A stretch of 64,000 nt of DNA from Paracoccus binzhouensis (GCF_016446475.1 NZ_JAEHFP010000010.1:1-64000); one strand, 5' to 3'; shown: positions 16,842-25,900, numbered from the stretch's first letter. The notes: a model not told the origin generated them from the sequence alone. Numbers and translations: made by a program.

Positions 16842-18977
16842 ATGGGTACTGCCGTTCAGAAGATCACCCTGTCGTCCTCGCGCGACATCCCCTTCAACAA
16901 GCTCGTGCTCTCCCAGTCGAACGTCAGGCGCGTGAAGGCCGGCGTCTCGGTCGAAGAACTGGCCGAGTCCATCGTCCGGCGCGGCCTGATCCAGTCGCTG
17001 CATGTCCGGCCGGTGGTCGATGCCGAGGGCAAGGAGACCGGCATGTTCGAGGTGCCCGCCGGCGGCCGCCGCTACCGGGCGCTGGAACTGCTGGTGAAGC
17101 AGAAGCGCCTCAACAAGACCGCCCCGGTGCCCTGTGTCGTGTCGGAGGCCGGCGCCGACATCCTGATCGACGAGGTGTCGCTCGCCGAGAATGTCGAGCG
17201 CGCGCCGCTGCATCCGCTCGACCAGTTCCGCGCCTTCCAGGCGATGGGCGAGAAGGGCATGACCGAGGAGGAAATCGCGGCGGCCTTCTTCGTCGACGTC
17301 AAGATCGTGAAACAGCGCCTGCGCCTGGCCTCGGTCTCTCCCGCGCTGCTCGACATCTATGCCGAGGACGGCATGACCCTCGAACAGCTCATGGCCTTCA
17401 CCATCTCGGAGGACCATGCGCGCCAGGAGCAGGTCTGGGAGGCGATCAAGGACGGCTGGCAGAAGGAACCCTATTACATCCGCCGCCTGATGACCGAGAC
17501 CACGGTCAGGGCATCGGACAAGCGGGCGGCATTCGTCGGCATCGCGGCCTATGAAGATGCGGGCGGCTACGTCTTGCGCGATCTCTTCCAGTCCGACGAT
17601 GGCGGCTGGCTTCAGGACGCCGTCCTGCTCGACCGTCTCGTCAGCGAGAAGCTCAAGGCCGAGGCCGAGACCGTCGCCGCCGAGGGCTGGAAATGGATCG
17701 AGATCGCCGTGACCTTTCCCTATGGTCATGAACACGGATTGCGGGAACTCGTCGGCGCCACGGTCGACCTGACCGAGGAGGAACGCGCGACCCGCGAAGC
17801 GCTGCGCGACGAATACGACCGGCTCGAGGCCGAATATGCCGAGGCGGACGAGCTTCCCGACGAGGTCGACCAGCGCCTCGGTGAGATCGAAGAGGCGCTG
17901 GAGGCCTACGGTCGCCGTCCCATGACCTATGCGCCCGAGCAGATGGCCCGGGCCGGCGCCTTCGTCAGCATCGACTCCGATGGAACGCTGCTGGTCGAGC
18001 GTGGCTATGTCCGGCCCGAGGATGGGGGGACGGTCGAGCCCGAGGGCGACGATGGCGCTGACGATGCGGGCACGGCGACCGAGGGCGATCAGCCGGCTGG
18101 CGTCCAGCGCGCCGTGATGACGGCTGGCGGATCCACCGAGGCAGACGAGGAGGAGGATGAGGTCGAGACGATCCGGCCGCTTCCCGACCGCCTGGTCAGC
18201 GAACTGACTGCGCATCGTACACTGGCGCTCCGAGATGCCGTGGCGACGAAGCCCCATGTCGCCATGACCGCGCTTTTGCACCGGCTGGTCACGGACACAT
18301 TCCTCCCGCATTCGACGCGGGGCTGCATCGAGGCCCAGGTCCGCGAGGTGCATTTCCCGGCGCAGGCCGAGGATCTGCGCGACAGCGCCTCGGCGCGGGC
18401 GGTAGCCGAACGGCACGAACGCTGGGGCGATCATATCCCCGCAGATGACGCGGCGCTCTGGGACTGGCTGGCCGATCTCGACGAGGACTCCCGCATGGAG
18501 CTTCTCGCCCATTGCGTGAGCTTTGGCGTCAACGCGCTCTACGAGAAGCCGAACCCCTATGGCGGCATGGGAGTCAGCCAGCACGGCCTTGACGTGCGGC
18601 TGGCGCAGGCCGACCGGCTGGCGCGAGCAACCGGACTCGACATGGTGGCGGTGGGCTGGCGGCCGACGGTCGCGAACTATCTGGGCCGCGTGACCAAGCC
18701 GCGCATTCTCGAAGCTGTGCGCGAGGGGGCGGGCGAACGGGCGGCCGAGCTTATCGACCACCTGAAGAAGGGCGACATGGCGAAGGAGGCTGAGCGACTG
18801 CTCGCGGAAACCGGTTGGCTGCCCGAGCCGCTGCGCATGATCGACCCCGGCGCGGAGACCGACGCTATCGCCTCCGCCGATGTCGAGGCCGACGAACTGC
18901 CAGAGTTCCTGGCAGGCGATAGCGAGGATGAAGACCTCGCCGAGGAGGAGGAGCAGCACATGGTCGCCGCTGAATGA
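16842..18977 (+). CDS. ParB-like nuclease/partition domain protein
   Basis: A 711-aa protein with a ParB/Srx N-terminal domain: DIPFNKLVLSQSNVRR (about 15-30), PAGGRRYRALELL (the GxxR CTP-binding motif) and SLAENVERAPLHPLDQFRAF, then an HTH region (MTEEEIAAAFFVDVKIVKQRLRL). The remaining 450 residues are mostly acidic and helical with a low-complexity Glu/Asp-rich centre and tail. Proteins of this kind, about 700 aa, occur in ICEs downstream of radC; they are not standard chromosome-partition ParB and the gene is far from parA (34.4 kb). DNA binding is likely, the job unknown. The ATG at 16842 follows the leader directly. Confidence 0.85.
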   Translation: MGTAVQKITLSSSRDIPFNKLVLSQSNVRRVKAGVSVEELAESIVRRGLIQSLHVRPVVDAEGKETGMFEVPAGGRRYRALELLVKQKRLNKTAPVPCVVSEAGADILIDEVSLAENVERAPLHPLDQFRAFQAMGEKGMTEEEIAAAFFVDVKIVKQRLRLASVSPALLDIYAEDGMTLEQLMAFTISEDHARQEQVWEAIKDGWQKEPYYIRRLMTETTVRASDKRAAFVGIAAYEDAGGYVLRDLFQSDDGGWLQDAVLLDRLVSEKLKAEAETVAAEGWKWIEIAVTFPYGHEHGLRELVGATVDLTEEERATREALRDEYDRLEAEYAEADELPDEVDQRLGEIEEALEAYGRRPMTYAPEQMARAGAFVSIDSDGTLLVERGYVRPEDGGTVEPEGDDGADDAGTATEGDQPAGVQRAVMTAGGSTEADEEEDEVETIRPLPDRLVSELTAHRTLALRDAVATKPHVAMTALLHRLVTDTFLPHSTRGCIEAQVREVHFPAQAEDLRDSASARAVAERHERWGDHIPADDAALWDWLADLDEDSRMELLAHCVSFGVNALYEKPNPYGGMGVSQHGLDVRLAQADRLARATGLDMVAVGWRPTVANYLGRVTKPRILEAVREGAGERAAELIDHLKKGDMAKEAERLLAETGWLPEPLRMIDPGAETDAIASADVEADELPEFLAGDSEDEDLAEEEEQHMVAAE

Positions 18978-18984
18978 CCTCCGC

Positions 18985-19012
18985 ATGCGGGGCGGCTCCG
19001 GCCGCCCCGCAT
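18985..19012 (+). terminator. Perfect 12-bp hairpin after parB-like gene
   Basis: ATGCGGGGCGGC (18985-18996), loop TCCG, then GCCGCCCCGCAT (19001-19012): a perfect 12-bp stem just after the stop codon. Only a weak pyrimidine run follows, so it may terminate, or protect the 3' end of the message, rather than being a strong rho-independent terminator. Confidence 0.55.
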
Positions 19013-19076
19013 CTTCCCTCTCGATTCTCCATCCGCCCGGCCACCGCGCCCGGCGCTTTTTCTTCAGGAGCTACCG

Positions 19077-19556
19077 ATGACCGACGATACCGAAGCCGCG
19101 CCTGACACCAGCTCGGCGCTCGCCGAGTGGAGGACGCTGGATGCCCTTCGTGCCCAGCTCGAGGCCGAACTGTTCAACCTCAACAAGGGCGTGCTGCTCG
19201 ATGCCCTCGCATCCGCGGGCGTCACGCATGTCGTCGTGACCTTCGACGGCTATGGCGATTCCGGTCAGATCGAGAATGTCGAGGTCCGGTCTGGCGACGA
19301 TGCCATCCCGATGCCCGAGGGCACGATCGAGATCGCGCAAGCCGTCTGGGGCCAATCCGAGCCGGACCGATCCATCATCGCGATAGCGACGGCCATCGAA
19401 AGCCTGGCCTATGACGTGCTGGAGCGGACGCATTGCGGCTGGGAAAACTCCGACGGCGCCTATGGCGACATCACCTTCGATGTGGCGGCGCATGCGATCA
19501 CGCTCGACTACAACGAGCGCTACACCGCCACCGAAAACTTCACGCATCAGTTCTGA
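19077..19556 (+). CDS. Conserved ICE protein, DUF6878-like
   Basis: A 159-aa acidic protein. The segments GVTHVVVTFDGYGDSGQIENVEV and CGWENSDGAYGDITFDVAAHAITLDYNERYTATENFTHQF resemble proteins I know as DUF6878, found in ICE accessory operons of Rhizobiales and Sphingomonadales. The strand-rich core with repeated Gly-Asp-Ser could be a small beta fold. No catalytic motif is seen. It lies 12 bases before the next gene and was probably inherited with it as a unit. Confidence 0.72.
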   Translation: MTDDTEAAPDTSSALAEWRTLDALRAQLEAELFNLNKGVLLDALASAGVTHVVVTFDGYGDSGQIENVEVRSGDDAIPMPEGTIEIAQAVWGQSEPDRSIIAIATAIESLAYDVLERTHCGWENSDGAYGDITFDVAAHAITLDYNERYTATENFTHQF

Positions 19557-19567
19557 GGGAGGCGGCA

Positions 19568-19987
19568 ATGGGACATTGTTATCATCACGCGCTGTCCTCG
19601 GCGCGAAAATGGGGCGGCACCGCGGAGGACTATCTGCCGCTGCATCAGTGGTTCGATGAATCGAAGGAGATCATCGCCGACTTCCGGCACCGGGCGTTGC
19701 GCCATCACGCCCAGGGCATATTCGAGCTGGAGCGGGTTTTCGGGCCGACCATCACCGTTTCGACCGGCCGCGTCGTCCCCGTCCGATTGGTCGGCGAACA
19801 GCATGTGCTGGAGGATCTCGGCTTCATTCCGAGCTTTGCCGATTGGGTGCGTTCGATCCGGCCCCAGCCCTGGATGGGCCGCGCCCAGCCGATTCACAAG
19901 CTGGTCGACCCCTTCGCCGCTGCGGCCGACGGTGAGCCGGACGCCGGCGGTCCACCGCATCCGGGCTCCGGCCCAGGGGCAGCCTGA
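19568..19987 (+). CDS. Conserved ICE protein, DUF6915-like
   Basis: A 139-aa protein starting MGHCYHHALSSARKWGG, a His-rich N-terminus. HQWFDESKEIIADFRHRALRHHAQGIFELERVFG and PVRLVGEQHVLEDLGFIPSFADWVRSIRPQPWMGR are strongly conserved-looking helical segments, as in proteins I know as DUF6915. The clustered His and Cys near the start could bind metal, but this is a guess. The C-terminal 25 residues are Pro/Gly-rich and probably disordered. ATG at 19568 follows GGGAGG. Confidence 0.72.
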   Translation: MGHCYHHALSSARKWGGTAEDYLPLHQWFDESKEIIADFRHRALRHHAQGIFELERVFGPTITVSTGRVVPVRLVGEQHVLEDLGFIPSFADWVRSIRPQPWMGRAQPIHKLVDPFAAAADGEPDAGGPPHPGSGPGAA

Positions 19988-20048
19988 CCACGACCATCCC
20001 CCACGATCCGCCCGGTCCTTGTGATCGGGCTTTGCATTGGAGAGCCCA

Positions 20049-20354
20049 ATGACCGGTTTGATCGATATCGACGAGATCTTCCACGAGGACCGCGACAATC
20101 CCCCAGCCGAGCGCTCGCTGCCCTGGGAGGAGACGCGCGACGGCGTCACCGTGGTGGTGGAGCCCAAGCCCCATTGGGCCGAGGACATGCGAGCGTTCCG
20201 CCTCGATGCCCGCGAATATTGCCGCTACGCCGACTGGACAGCGCATGGCGCCAGGGCGCGGTTTTTCGGCCATGTCGACACGTCGGGTGACGAGGTGATG
20301 ATGAAGGCCCGCGCCATGATCGCGCGCGAAATCGCCGATGGGCTCTGGGACTGA
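20049..20354 (+). CDS. Hypothetical ICE protein
   Basis: A 101-aa acidic protein (MTGLIDIDEIFHEDRDNPPAERS). The middle (VTVVVEPKPHWAEDMRAFRLDAREYCRYADW) has a strand-helix look, and the end (DEVMMKARAMIAREIADGLWD) is a helix. No domain is recognised. The ATG at 20049 has GGAGAG 7-12 bases upstream. It is probably co-transcribed with the two genes before it. Confidence 0.6.
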   Translation: MTGLIDIDEIFHEDRDNPPAERSLPWEETRDGVTVVVEPKPHWAEDMRAFRLDAREYCRYADWTAHGARARFFGHVDTSGDEVMMKARAMIAREIADGLWD

Positions 20355-20667
20355 GCGGCAAGGCCGGTTCCGCCCCCATGTGGCGCCGCCGGTTATCGCT
20401 TTGCCGCCAGTGATGGACCGGGCTCCAGCTTCGCCATTAGCCATCGATGTCATGGGCGACGGTTGCCGTCCGGCCCCGTACGAACACGAATTTTCGGCCA
20501 GCGCGCCAGCAAGGCGGGCTGGGCGAGGCATCTGCGAAGGGTCTCCGGCAACCGGTCAGATGCATGGCACCACCCCCCCGCTTCCATTCGCAAACCTTTG
20601 TCTGATCCGCTTCTTTGCATTCAACCCCAAGGGGTCGGCTTGACGCTGCGCGTGCCGCCCTCGCGGA
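20355..20667. other. Gene-free stretch
   Basis: Between the 101-aa gene and the structured leader at 20668 there is no convincing reading frame, although the bases are GC-rich and several frames are open. Around 20575-20640 the composition is more mixed than in the neighbouring genes. No repeat or palindrome of note was seen. Confidence 0.4.
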
Positions 20668-20765
20668 TTCGGGGGAACCCGAACGCGCGAGGGTGAGTGC
20701 AGATCCGGTCAGACACTTCGGGCGCCTGTCGCGCGGGGGATGGTCCCCCGCCTCCAAGACAGGAG
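20668..20765 (+). ncRNA. Structured leader of 54-aa gene
   Basis: It starts with a GGAA-loop hairpin, TTCGGG / CCCGAA (20668-20683), followed by GGGTGAGTGC, as in the other leaders. Next come CCTGTC (20725-20730) paired with GACAGG (20758-20763) around GCGGGGGA / TCCCCCGC (20733-20740 / 20744-20751). Both stems are perfect. The element ends 11 bases before the ATG of a short gene. Confidence 0.5.
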
Positions 20766-20774
20766 CCGGAACCC

Positions 20775-20939
20775 ATGTCCTATGCAGATGCCACCGCCTT
20801 CGCCGCCAGCCTCGCCGCCACGCTGATGGTCTCGATCGTCGTGTTCGAAGCGGGCGACGGCACCCACGGCGCCATGCCCGCCAACGAGTTCGATGGCGAT
20901 GAGGACATGGTGAAGCTGGAGCTCGATCCATGGGCCTGA
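20775..20939 (+). CDS. Small 54-aa protein
   Basis: A 54-residue peptide (MSYADATAFAASLAATLMVSIVVFE, then an acidic tail ending LELDPWA). The first half is moderately hydrophobic and could be a membrane or amphipathic helix; the second is strongly acidic. It sits just after a structured leader, and its stop codon is inside a tetraloop hairpin at 20937-20956. Its placement after the same type of leader as ardC, radC and parB is the main reason to call it a gene. Confidence 0.5.
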   Translation: MSYADATAFAASLAATLMVSIVVFEAGDGTHGAMPANEFDGDEDMVKLELDPWA

Positions 20940-21022
20940 GGCGCGAAAGCGCCTCATCCCCGACCACTCGGGACGCGGAAGCGCGTCCCGGGCCTTCCCC
21001 CTGGCGATGATCACCCATCGCC
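20937..21022 (+). repeat. Array of three hairpins, two with tetraloops
   Basis: Three stems follow one another: TGAGGCGC-GAAA-GCGCCTCA (20937-20956), CGGGACGCG-GAAG-CGCGTCCCG (20969-20990), and GGCGATG / CATCGCC (21003-21022). The first two are perfect 8- and 9-bp stems with GAAA and GAAG loops. They lead into the leader at 21057, so the whole 200-base gap is structured. Confidence 0.55.
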
Positions 21023-21056
21023 GGAGGTAGCACCAGGGCCGAGGCCCTCGGCGACG

Positions 21057-21130
21057 AGAGGGAGAGTGCGGGCCGGTTTGGCCGTGACGGGTCGGAAGGT
21101 GGAGGAGAGGCCTCCACCGCCCGTCGCGGA
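21057..21130 (+). ncRNA. Structured leader of 185-aa gene
   Basis: The copy most like the ardC leader. It has GAGAGGGAGAGTGCGG, P1 hairpin GGCC-GGTTT-GGCC, outer stem GACGGG / CCCGTC (21086-21091 / 21120-21125), and inner stem GGTGGAGG / CCTCCACC (21098-21105 / 21111-21118). Relative to the ardC copy, P1 and the inner stem change on both sides and keep pairing. It ends 10 bases before the ATG. Confidence 0.65.
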
Positions 21131-21139
21131 GCAATACCG

Positions 21140-21697
21140 ATGACCCTTTCCCGCCACGAAACCTTCCGCTCGATCGGCCAGATTCTTGCCGCTGATGTGC
21201 TTCCGGCGCTTTGCCGTGCCCGGAAGCTGCCGCTGCGCGTCACCTGCCTCGGCGCCGCCAGCTATCATGATGGCGACGACGCCCATGCATTCGATCGCAC
21301 CGTGCCGCTCGGTACGCGTCAATCCCCCGAAGAGGCCATGGACCTCGCCATTCTGCGCGTGTCGCGCGGCGACATCCACGCGTGTCGCGACGACGGGCTG
21401 AACTTCCAGCCGCGCATCGCGGTCATTCAGGACAGCGAATACGGCCTGGTGCTCGCAGGGGAAGTCCGTGCCGGGATCATCCTCTGGCGGCAGCCGGTCG
21501 CGTCCGACGCCGAGGCGCGCCGTGTCGTGACCGAGGCCAGCCGTCTGCGTGGCATGGCTTTCGCCGCGTCAGGGCGTGGGGAACACGGATCGGCGCGCGA
21601 CCTGCGCCACCGCGCCAGCCTGCTCGAGGCGCGGTTGGTCGATGCGTTCTGGCGCGAGACCGCCGCCGAGCTGCTCAGCCTCCCGCGGGCCGCCTGA
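21140..21697 (+). CDS. Hypothetical ICE protein behind structured leader
   Basis: A 185-aa soluble protein with no recognised domain. The N-terminus (HETFRSIGQILAADVLPALCRARKLPLRVTCLGAASYHDGDD) and the centre (RIAVIQDSEYGLVLAGEVRAGIILWRQP) are mixed alpha/beta, followed by helices. It is the only product of a monocistron-like segment between a structured leader and a hairpin at 21722. Since the same leader precedes ardC and radC, an early-expressed establishment or antirestriction role is a fair guess but unproven. Confidence 0.6.
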   Translation: MTLSRHETFRSIGQILAADVLPALCRARKLPLRVTCLGAASYHDGDDAHAFDRTVPLGTRQSPEEAMDLAILRVSRGDIHACRDDGLNFQPRIAVIQDSEYGLVLAGEVRAGIILWRQPVASDAEARRVVTEASRLRGMAFAASGRGEHGSARDLRHRASLLEARLVDAFWRETAAELLSLPRAA

Positions 21698-21721
21698 TCT
21701 TCCATCCATTCCTGTCTATTC

Positions 21722-21742
21722 GGCCCGGTCTCGAGCCGGGCC
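21722..21742 (+). terminator. Hairpin downstream of 185-aa gene
   Basis: GGCCCGG (21722-21728), loop TCTCGAG, CCGGGCC (21736-21742), then TTGT. This is a 7-bp perfect GC stem with a weak T tract between two genes on the same strand. It is a probable partial terminator or processing site. Confidence 0.5.
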
Positions 21743-21763
21743 TTGTCATGTCCGGAGGCCGCC

Positions 21764-22180
21764 ATGGCTGACTATTACACGCATTTCTCCTGCCTGCTCG
21801 ATGTGGGCACCCCCGAGAACGCCGCCCGTGCGCTCGAACTCTACAATTCGCTGTCCGACGAGAACGCCACCGAGGACCCGCCCTCGGATGGGTTCATGCT
21901 GTCGATCCAGCCCGAGCATGGCGGCACGCATCTGTGGATGCGCGATGACGGGACCGGCGATCCCGAGCATGTGATCCGGTTCGTCATGCGCTGCGCCGCC
22001 GAGTTCGGCCTGACCGGGCGATGGGGCATGCAATACGCCAACACCTGTTCGAGGCCGCGGGTCGATGGTTTCGGGGGTGGTGCACATGTACTCGACCTCG
22101 CCACCGGTGAGACGGTGGACTGGATCTATACCGACGGATGGCTCGCCGCTGTGCTGGACGGAGGCGACCCCTATGCCTGA
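21764..22180 (+). CDS. Conserved ICE hypothetical protein
   Basis: A 138-aa acidic protein (MADYYTHFSCLLDVGTPENAARALELYN). HLWMRDDGTGDPEHVIRFVMRCAAEFGLTGRWGMQYANTCSRPRVDGFGGGAHVLDL looks like a compact alpha/beta domain, ending with GETVDWIYTDGWLAAVLDGGDPYA. I know very similar proteins from ICE accessory operons but not their function. It overlaps the next gene by eight bases, so the two are translationally coupled. ATG 21764 has GGAGG 7-11 bases upstream. Confidence 0.65.
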   Translation: MADYYTHFSCLLDVGTPENAARALELYNSLSDENATEDPPSDGFMLSIQPEHGGTHLWMRDDGTGDPEHVIRFVMRCAAEFGLTGRWGMQYANTCSRPRVDGFGGGAHVLDLATGETVDWIYTDGWLAAVLDGGDPYA

Positions 22181-22817
22181 GATCATCGAAACCACCGTCT
22201 ACCGTCTGGACGAACTTTCCGATGCGGCGAAGGAGAAGGCCCGCGCCTGGTATCGCGAGAGCGGCTTTGACTACGACTGGTACGACGCCGTCTATGAGGA
22301 TTTCCAGCGGATCGCGGAAATCCTCGGCATTTCCCTCAAGACCCGGCCTGTTCGTCTCTATGGTGGGGGCACGCGGCAGGAACCCTGCATCTGGTTCCGG
22401 GGCTTCTGGTCGCAAGGGGACGGGGCCTGCTACGAAGGCTCCTGGTCCTATGCGAAGGGTGCGGCGAAACGCATCCGGGACTATGCCCCGCAGGACGATG
22501 CCCTGCACCGGATCGCCGATGTGCTTCAGGCGATCCAGAGGCGCAACTTCTACCAGCTGCGCGCCGAGGCCAGTCATCGCGGGCACTATTATCACGAATA
22601 CTGCATGGCGATTTCTGTCGAGCGTGACAGCCCGGCCTGGCAGGACATGACCGCCGATGCCGAAGGTGCGGTGATCGAGGCGCTGCGCGATCTTGCCCGC
22701 TGGCTCTATCGCCAGCTCGAGCGCGAATACGACTATCTCTCGCCCAACGAGGTTGTCGATGAAACCATCATCTCGAACGAATACACATTCACCGAGGCCG
22801 GTCGCCGCTTCGGTTGA
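22173..22817 (+). CDS. Conserved ICE protein (often labelled antitoxin of TA stability system)
   Basis: A 214-aa protein starting MPEIIETTVYRLDELSDAAKEKARAWYRE. The central part (GGGTRQEPCIWFRGFWSQGDGACYEGSWSYAKGA) is aromatic- and Gly-rich, and HYYHEYCMAISVERDS follows. Homologues are often annotated as antitoxin of a toxin-antitoxin stability system, a label I recall but cannot support from motifs; no toxin partner is visible here. The gene ends just before a strong terminator, closing this block of small genes. Confidence 0.65.
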   Translation: MPEIIETTVYRLDELSDAAKEKARAWYRESGFDYDWYDAVYEDFQRIAEILGISLKTRPVRLYGGGTRQEPCIWFRGFWSQGDGACYEGSWSYAKGAAKRIRDYAPQDDALHRIADVLQAIQRRNFYQLRAEASHRGHYYHEYCMAISVERDSPAWQDMTADAEGAVIEALRDLARWLYRQLEREYDYLSPNEVVDETIISNEYTFTEAGRRFG

Positions 22818-22820
22818 TCG

Positions 22821-22853
22821 AAAAGCGCCCCACCGCCTGGTCGGGGCGCTTTT
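22821..22853 (+). terminator. Strong rho-independent terminator
   Basis: AAAAGCGCCCC (22821-22831) pairs perfectly with GGGGCGCTTTT (22843-22853) across an 11-base loop. The A- and T-runs on both sides allow it to work in both directions. It closes the block of small ICE genes. Confidence 0.88.
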
Positions 22854-22915
22854 CTCGTTCGGCGATATTCAGAGTCCGAGGAACGCCGCGACGGGGCGAG
22901 TCCGGGCGGTCGAGA

Positions 22916-22950
22916 GAGAGCGCTGACCGGGCTTTCCCGTTCCCGCTCTC
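22916..22950 (+). promoter_or_regulatory. Hairpin in leader of strawberry-notch gene
   Basis: GAGAGCG (22916-22922) pairs with CGCTCTC (22944-22950), and inside it CGGG (22928-22931) pairs with CCCG (22936-22939). The GAGAGAGAG lead-in resembles the structured leaders of ardC and radC, but the outer GACGGG/CCCGTC stem is missing, so this is at best a diverged relative. Confidence 0.35.
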
Positions 22951-22965
22951 CCGAGGTTTCCTCCC

Positions 22966-25900
22966 ATGAACATGGCTTCTCCCGCGGCCGGTCCGGTCGC
23001 GCCGCTTGCCCCTGCGCCGGCGATCCTTGCCGCGGCCACTCTCCTTCTTCCCCATCTGGAACGCGGCGAGCGCATTGACGCAGCAGTCCTGCGCGCCGCC
23101 ATGGAAACCGCTTGTCGAGGCTCCGACGCCACCGGCGCCTGGGACTGGAAGGCGGCTTATGACGCCTGCGAAGTCGCGACCGTCCTGTTCCTGCGCAAAT
23201 ACGGAAAGGCGGTTTTCCGTAAAGCCGCGGCTCCGGCTGCACGGCTCGACGCGCTCACGAGGATCGCGGGGTTGCTGCCGACGCATACGCGGCGCTCGGA
23301 AGAAAGCCAGAGCTTCCAGCAATTCAGCACGCCGGTCCCGCTGGGCTTCGCGGCGCTGAGCGCGGCCGCGATCACGCCGGATGACGTGGTGCTGGAGCCT
23401 TCGGCGGGCACCGGGCTGATGGCGATCCTGGCCCAGATTGCTGGCGGATCGCTGATCCTGAATGAACTGGCCGAGACCCGCGCCGATTTGCTGTCCTCCC
23501 TCTTTCCGGCCAATCCCGTCACCCGGTTCGATGCCGCCCAGATCGACGATCACCTCGCGGCTGACGCCGTCCCGTCCGTGGTCCTGATGAATCCACCGTT
23601 CTCCGTCATGGCCAATGTCACCGGGCGCATGGCCGATGCGGCTTATCGGCATGTCGCCTCGGCGCTCAACCGGCTTGCCCCCGGCGGCCGGCTGGTCGCG
23701 ATCACGGGCGCGAACTTCGGTCCTGACGCGCCTGCCTGGCGTGATGCGTTTGCTCGGTTGCAGGAACGTGGGCGGGTGATGTTCACCGCGGCTGTCGATG
23801 GCGCGGTCTATGCCCCGCACGGCACCAGCATCGACACGCGGCTGACCGTCATCGACAAGTTGCCCGTCGAGGATCCGTCGCTCTTCCCGACCTCGCCGGG
23901 CATGGCCCCGGACGTCGCGTCGCTGCTGCATTGGGTCGAAGTGCAGGTGCCGCCCCGCCTGCCGGCCGCATTGCCGAAGGTTGCCGTTTCCGCACCGGCT
24001 GCCGCGCCGAAGACCGTGCGTGGTTATCTCGCCCGACCGGCTGCGATGCGGCCTGTTGCAGCCCCGGCCAGCGATCCGAACGGCGTGGAACTGACCTACG
24101 AGACGCTCGACTGGACGCCGCCTGACGGGGCGCGTCTGTCGGACGCCATCTACGAGGAATATGCTCTGCAATCCCTGCAGATTCCCCGTGCGCAGCCGCA
24201 TCCGACCAAGCTGGTGCAATCCGCCGCCATGGCCTCGGTTGCGCCGCCCCGCCCGTCCTATCGACCAATGTTGCCCGCCGACATCCATGAGCGCCTGTCG
24301 GATGCGCAGCTCGAGACGGTGATCTATGCGGGCGAGGCCCATGCCGACTATCTGGCGGGAGCCTGGACCGTCGACGCGACCTACGACAATGTCAGCGCGG
24401 CGCCCGAGGATGCGGCAGGCGCGGTGCGCTTCCGTCGGGGTTTCATGCTCGGCGATGGCACCGGCGCGGGCAAGGGGCGTCAGTCTGCCGGCATCATCCT
24501 CGACAACTGGCTGCGCGGTCGCCGCAAGGCCGTCTGGGTTTCCAAATCCGACAAACTGATCGAGGACGCACAACGCGACTGGTCGGCGCTCGGCATGGAG
24601 CGGCTGCTGATCACGCCGCTCTCGCGATTCGCCCAGGGCAAGCAGATCACGCTCACCGAAGGCGTCCTATTTACCACCTACGCTACGCTACGGTCCGACG
24701 ACCGCGGCGAGAAGGTTTCGCGGGTGCGGCAGATCGTGGATTGGTTGGGCTCCGATTTCGATGGAGTCATCATCTTCGACGAAAGCCATGCCATGCAGAA
24801 TGCCGGCGGCGGCAAGGGAGAACGCGGCGATATCGCCGCCAGCCAGCAGGGACGCGCGGGCCTGCGGCTCCAGCACGCCCTGCCGGACGCCCGTGTGGTC
24901 TATGTCTCGGCGACCGGAGCCACCACGGTTCACAATCTCGCCTATGCACAGCGGCTCGGCCTCTGGGGCGGCGACGACTTCCCGTTCGGCACAAGGGCCG
25001 AATTCGTCGAGGCGATCGAGGCCGGGGGCGTGGCGGCCATGGAGGTGCTCGCCCGCGACCTGCGGGCGCTCGGCCTCTATACCGCACGGTCGCTCTCCTA
25101 TGATGGCGTCGAATACGAACTGGTCGAGCACCGGCTCAGCGGCGAGCAACGCCGCATCTACGATGCCTATGCCGGAGCCTTCGCCGTCATTCACAACCAT
25201 CTCGATGCCGCGATGGAGGCGGCCAATATCACCGGCAGCGAGGGCACACTGAACCGGCAGGCCAAGTCCGCCGCACGCTCCGCCTTCGAGAGCGCGAAGC
25301 AGCGCTTCTTCGGCCATCTGCTGACCAGCATGAAGACGCCGACCCTGATCCGGCAGATCACGGAGGATCTGGAGGCGGGTCATGCCGCCGTCATCCAGAT
25401 CGTCTCGACCGGTGAGGCGCTCATGGAGCGGAGATTGTCCGAACTGCCGACCGAGGAATGGAATGACGTCCGCGTGGACATCACGCCGCGGGAATATGTC
25501 CTCGATTATCTCGCCCATTCCTTCCCGGTGCAGCTCTACGAACCCTTCACCGATGGCGAGGGCAATCTGTCGTCGCGCCCGGTTTTCCGCGACGGCCAGC
25601 CGGTCGAAAGCCGCGAGGCCGTGGCCCGGCGCGACGAGATGATCGAGCAGCTCGCCAGCCTGCCACCCGTTCCCGGCGCGCTCGACCAGATCGTGCACCA
25701 TTTCGGGACCGACATGGTCGCCGAGGTGACGGGACGCTCGCGGCGTATCGTGCGCCGAGGCGAAGGTTCGGCAGCACGCCTCGCTGTCGAAAGCCGGGCG
25801 CCCTCCGCCAATCTTGCCGAGACCGCGGCCTTCATGGATGACCAGAAGCGCATCCTGGTCTTCTCGGACGCGGGTGGAACCGGGCGCAGCTATCACGCTG

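Noticed and set aside
16674-18986. 770-codon minus-strand frame opposite the ParB-like gene
   Set aside because: Same reason: antisense shadow of a recognised gene, with no motif of its own.
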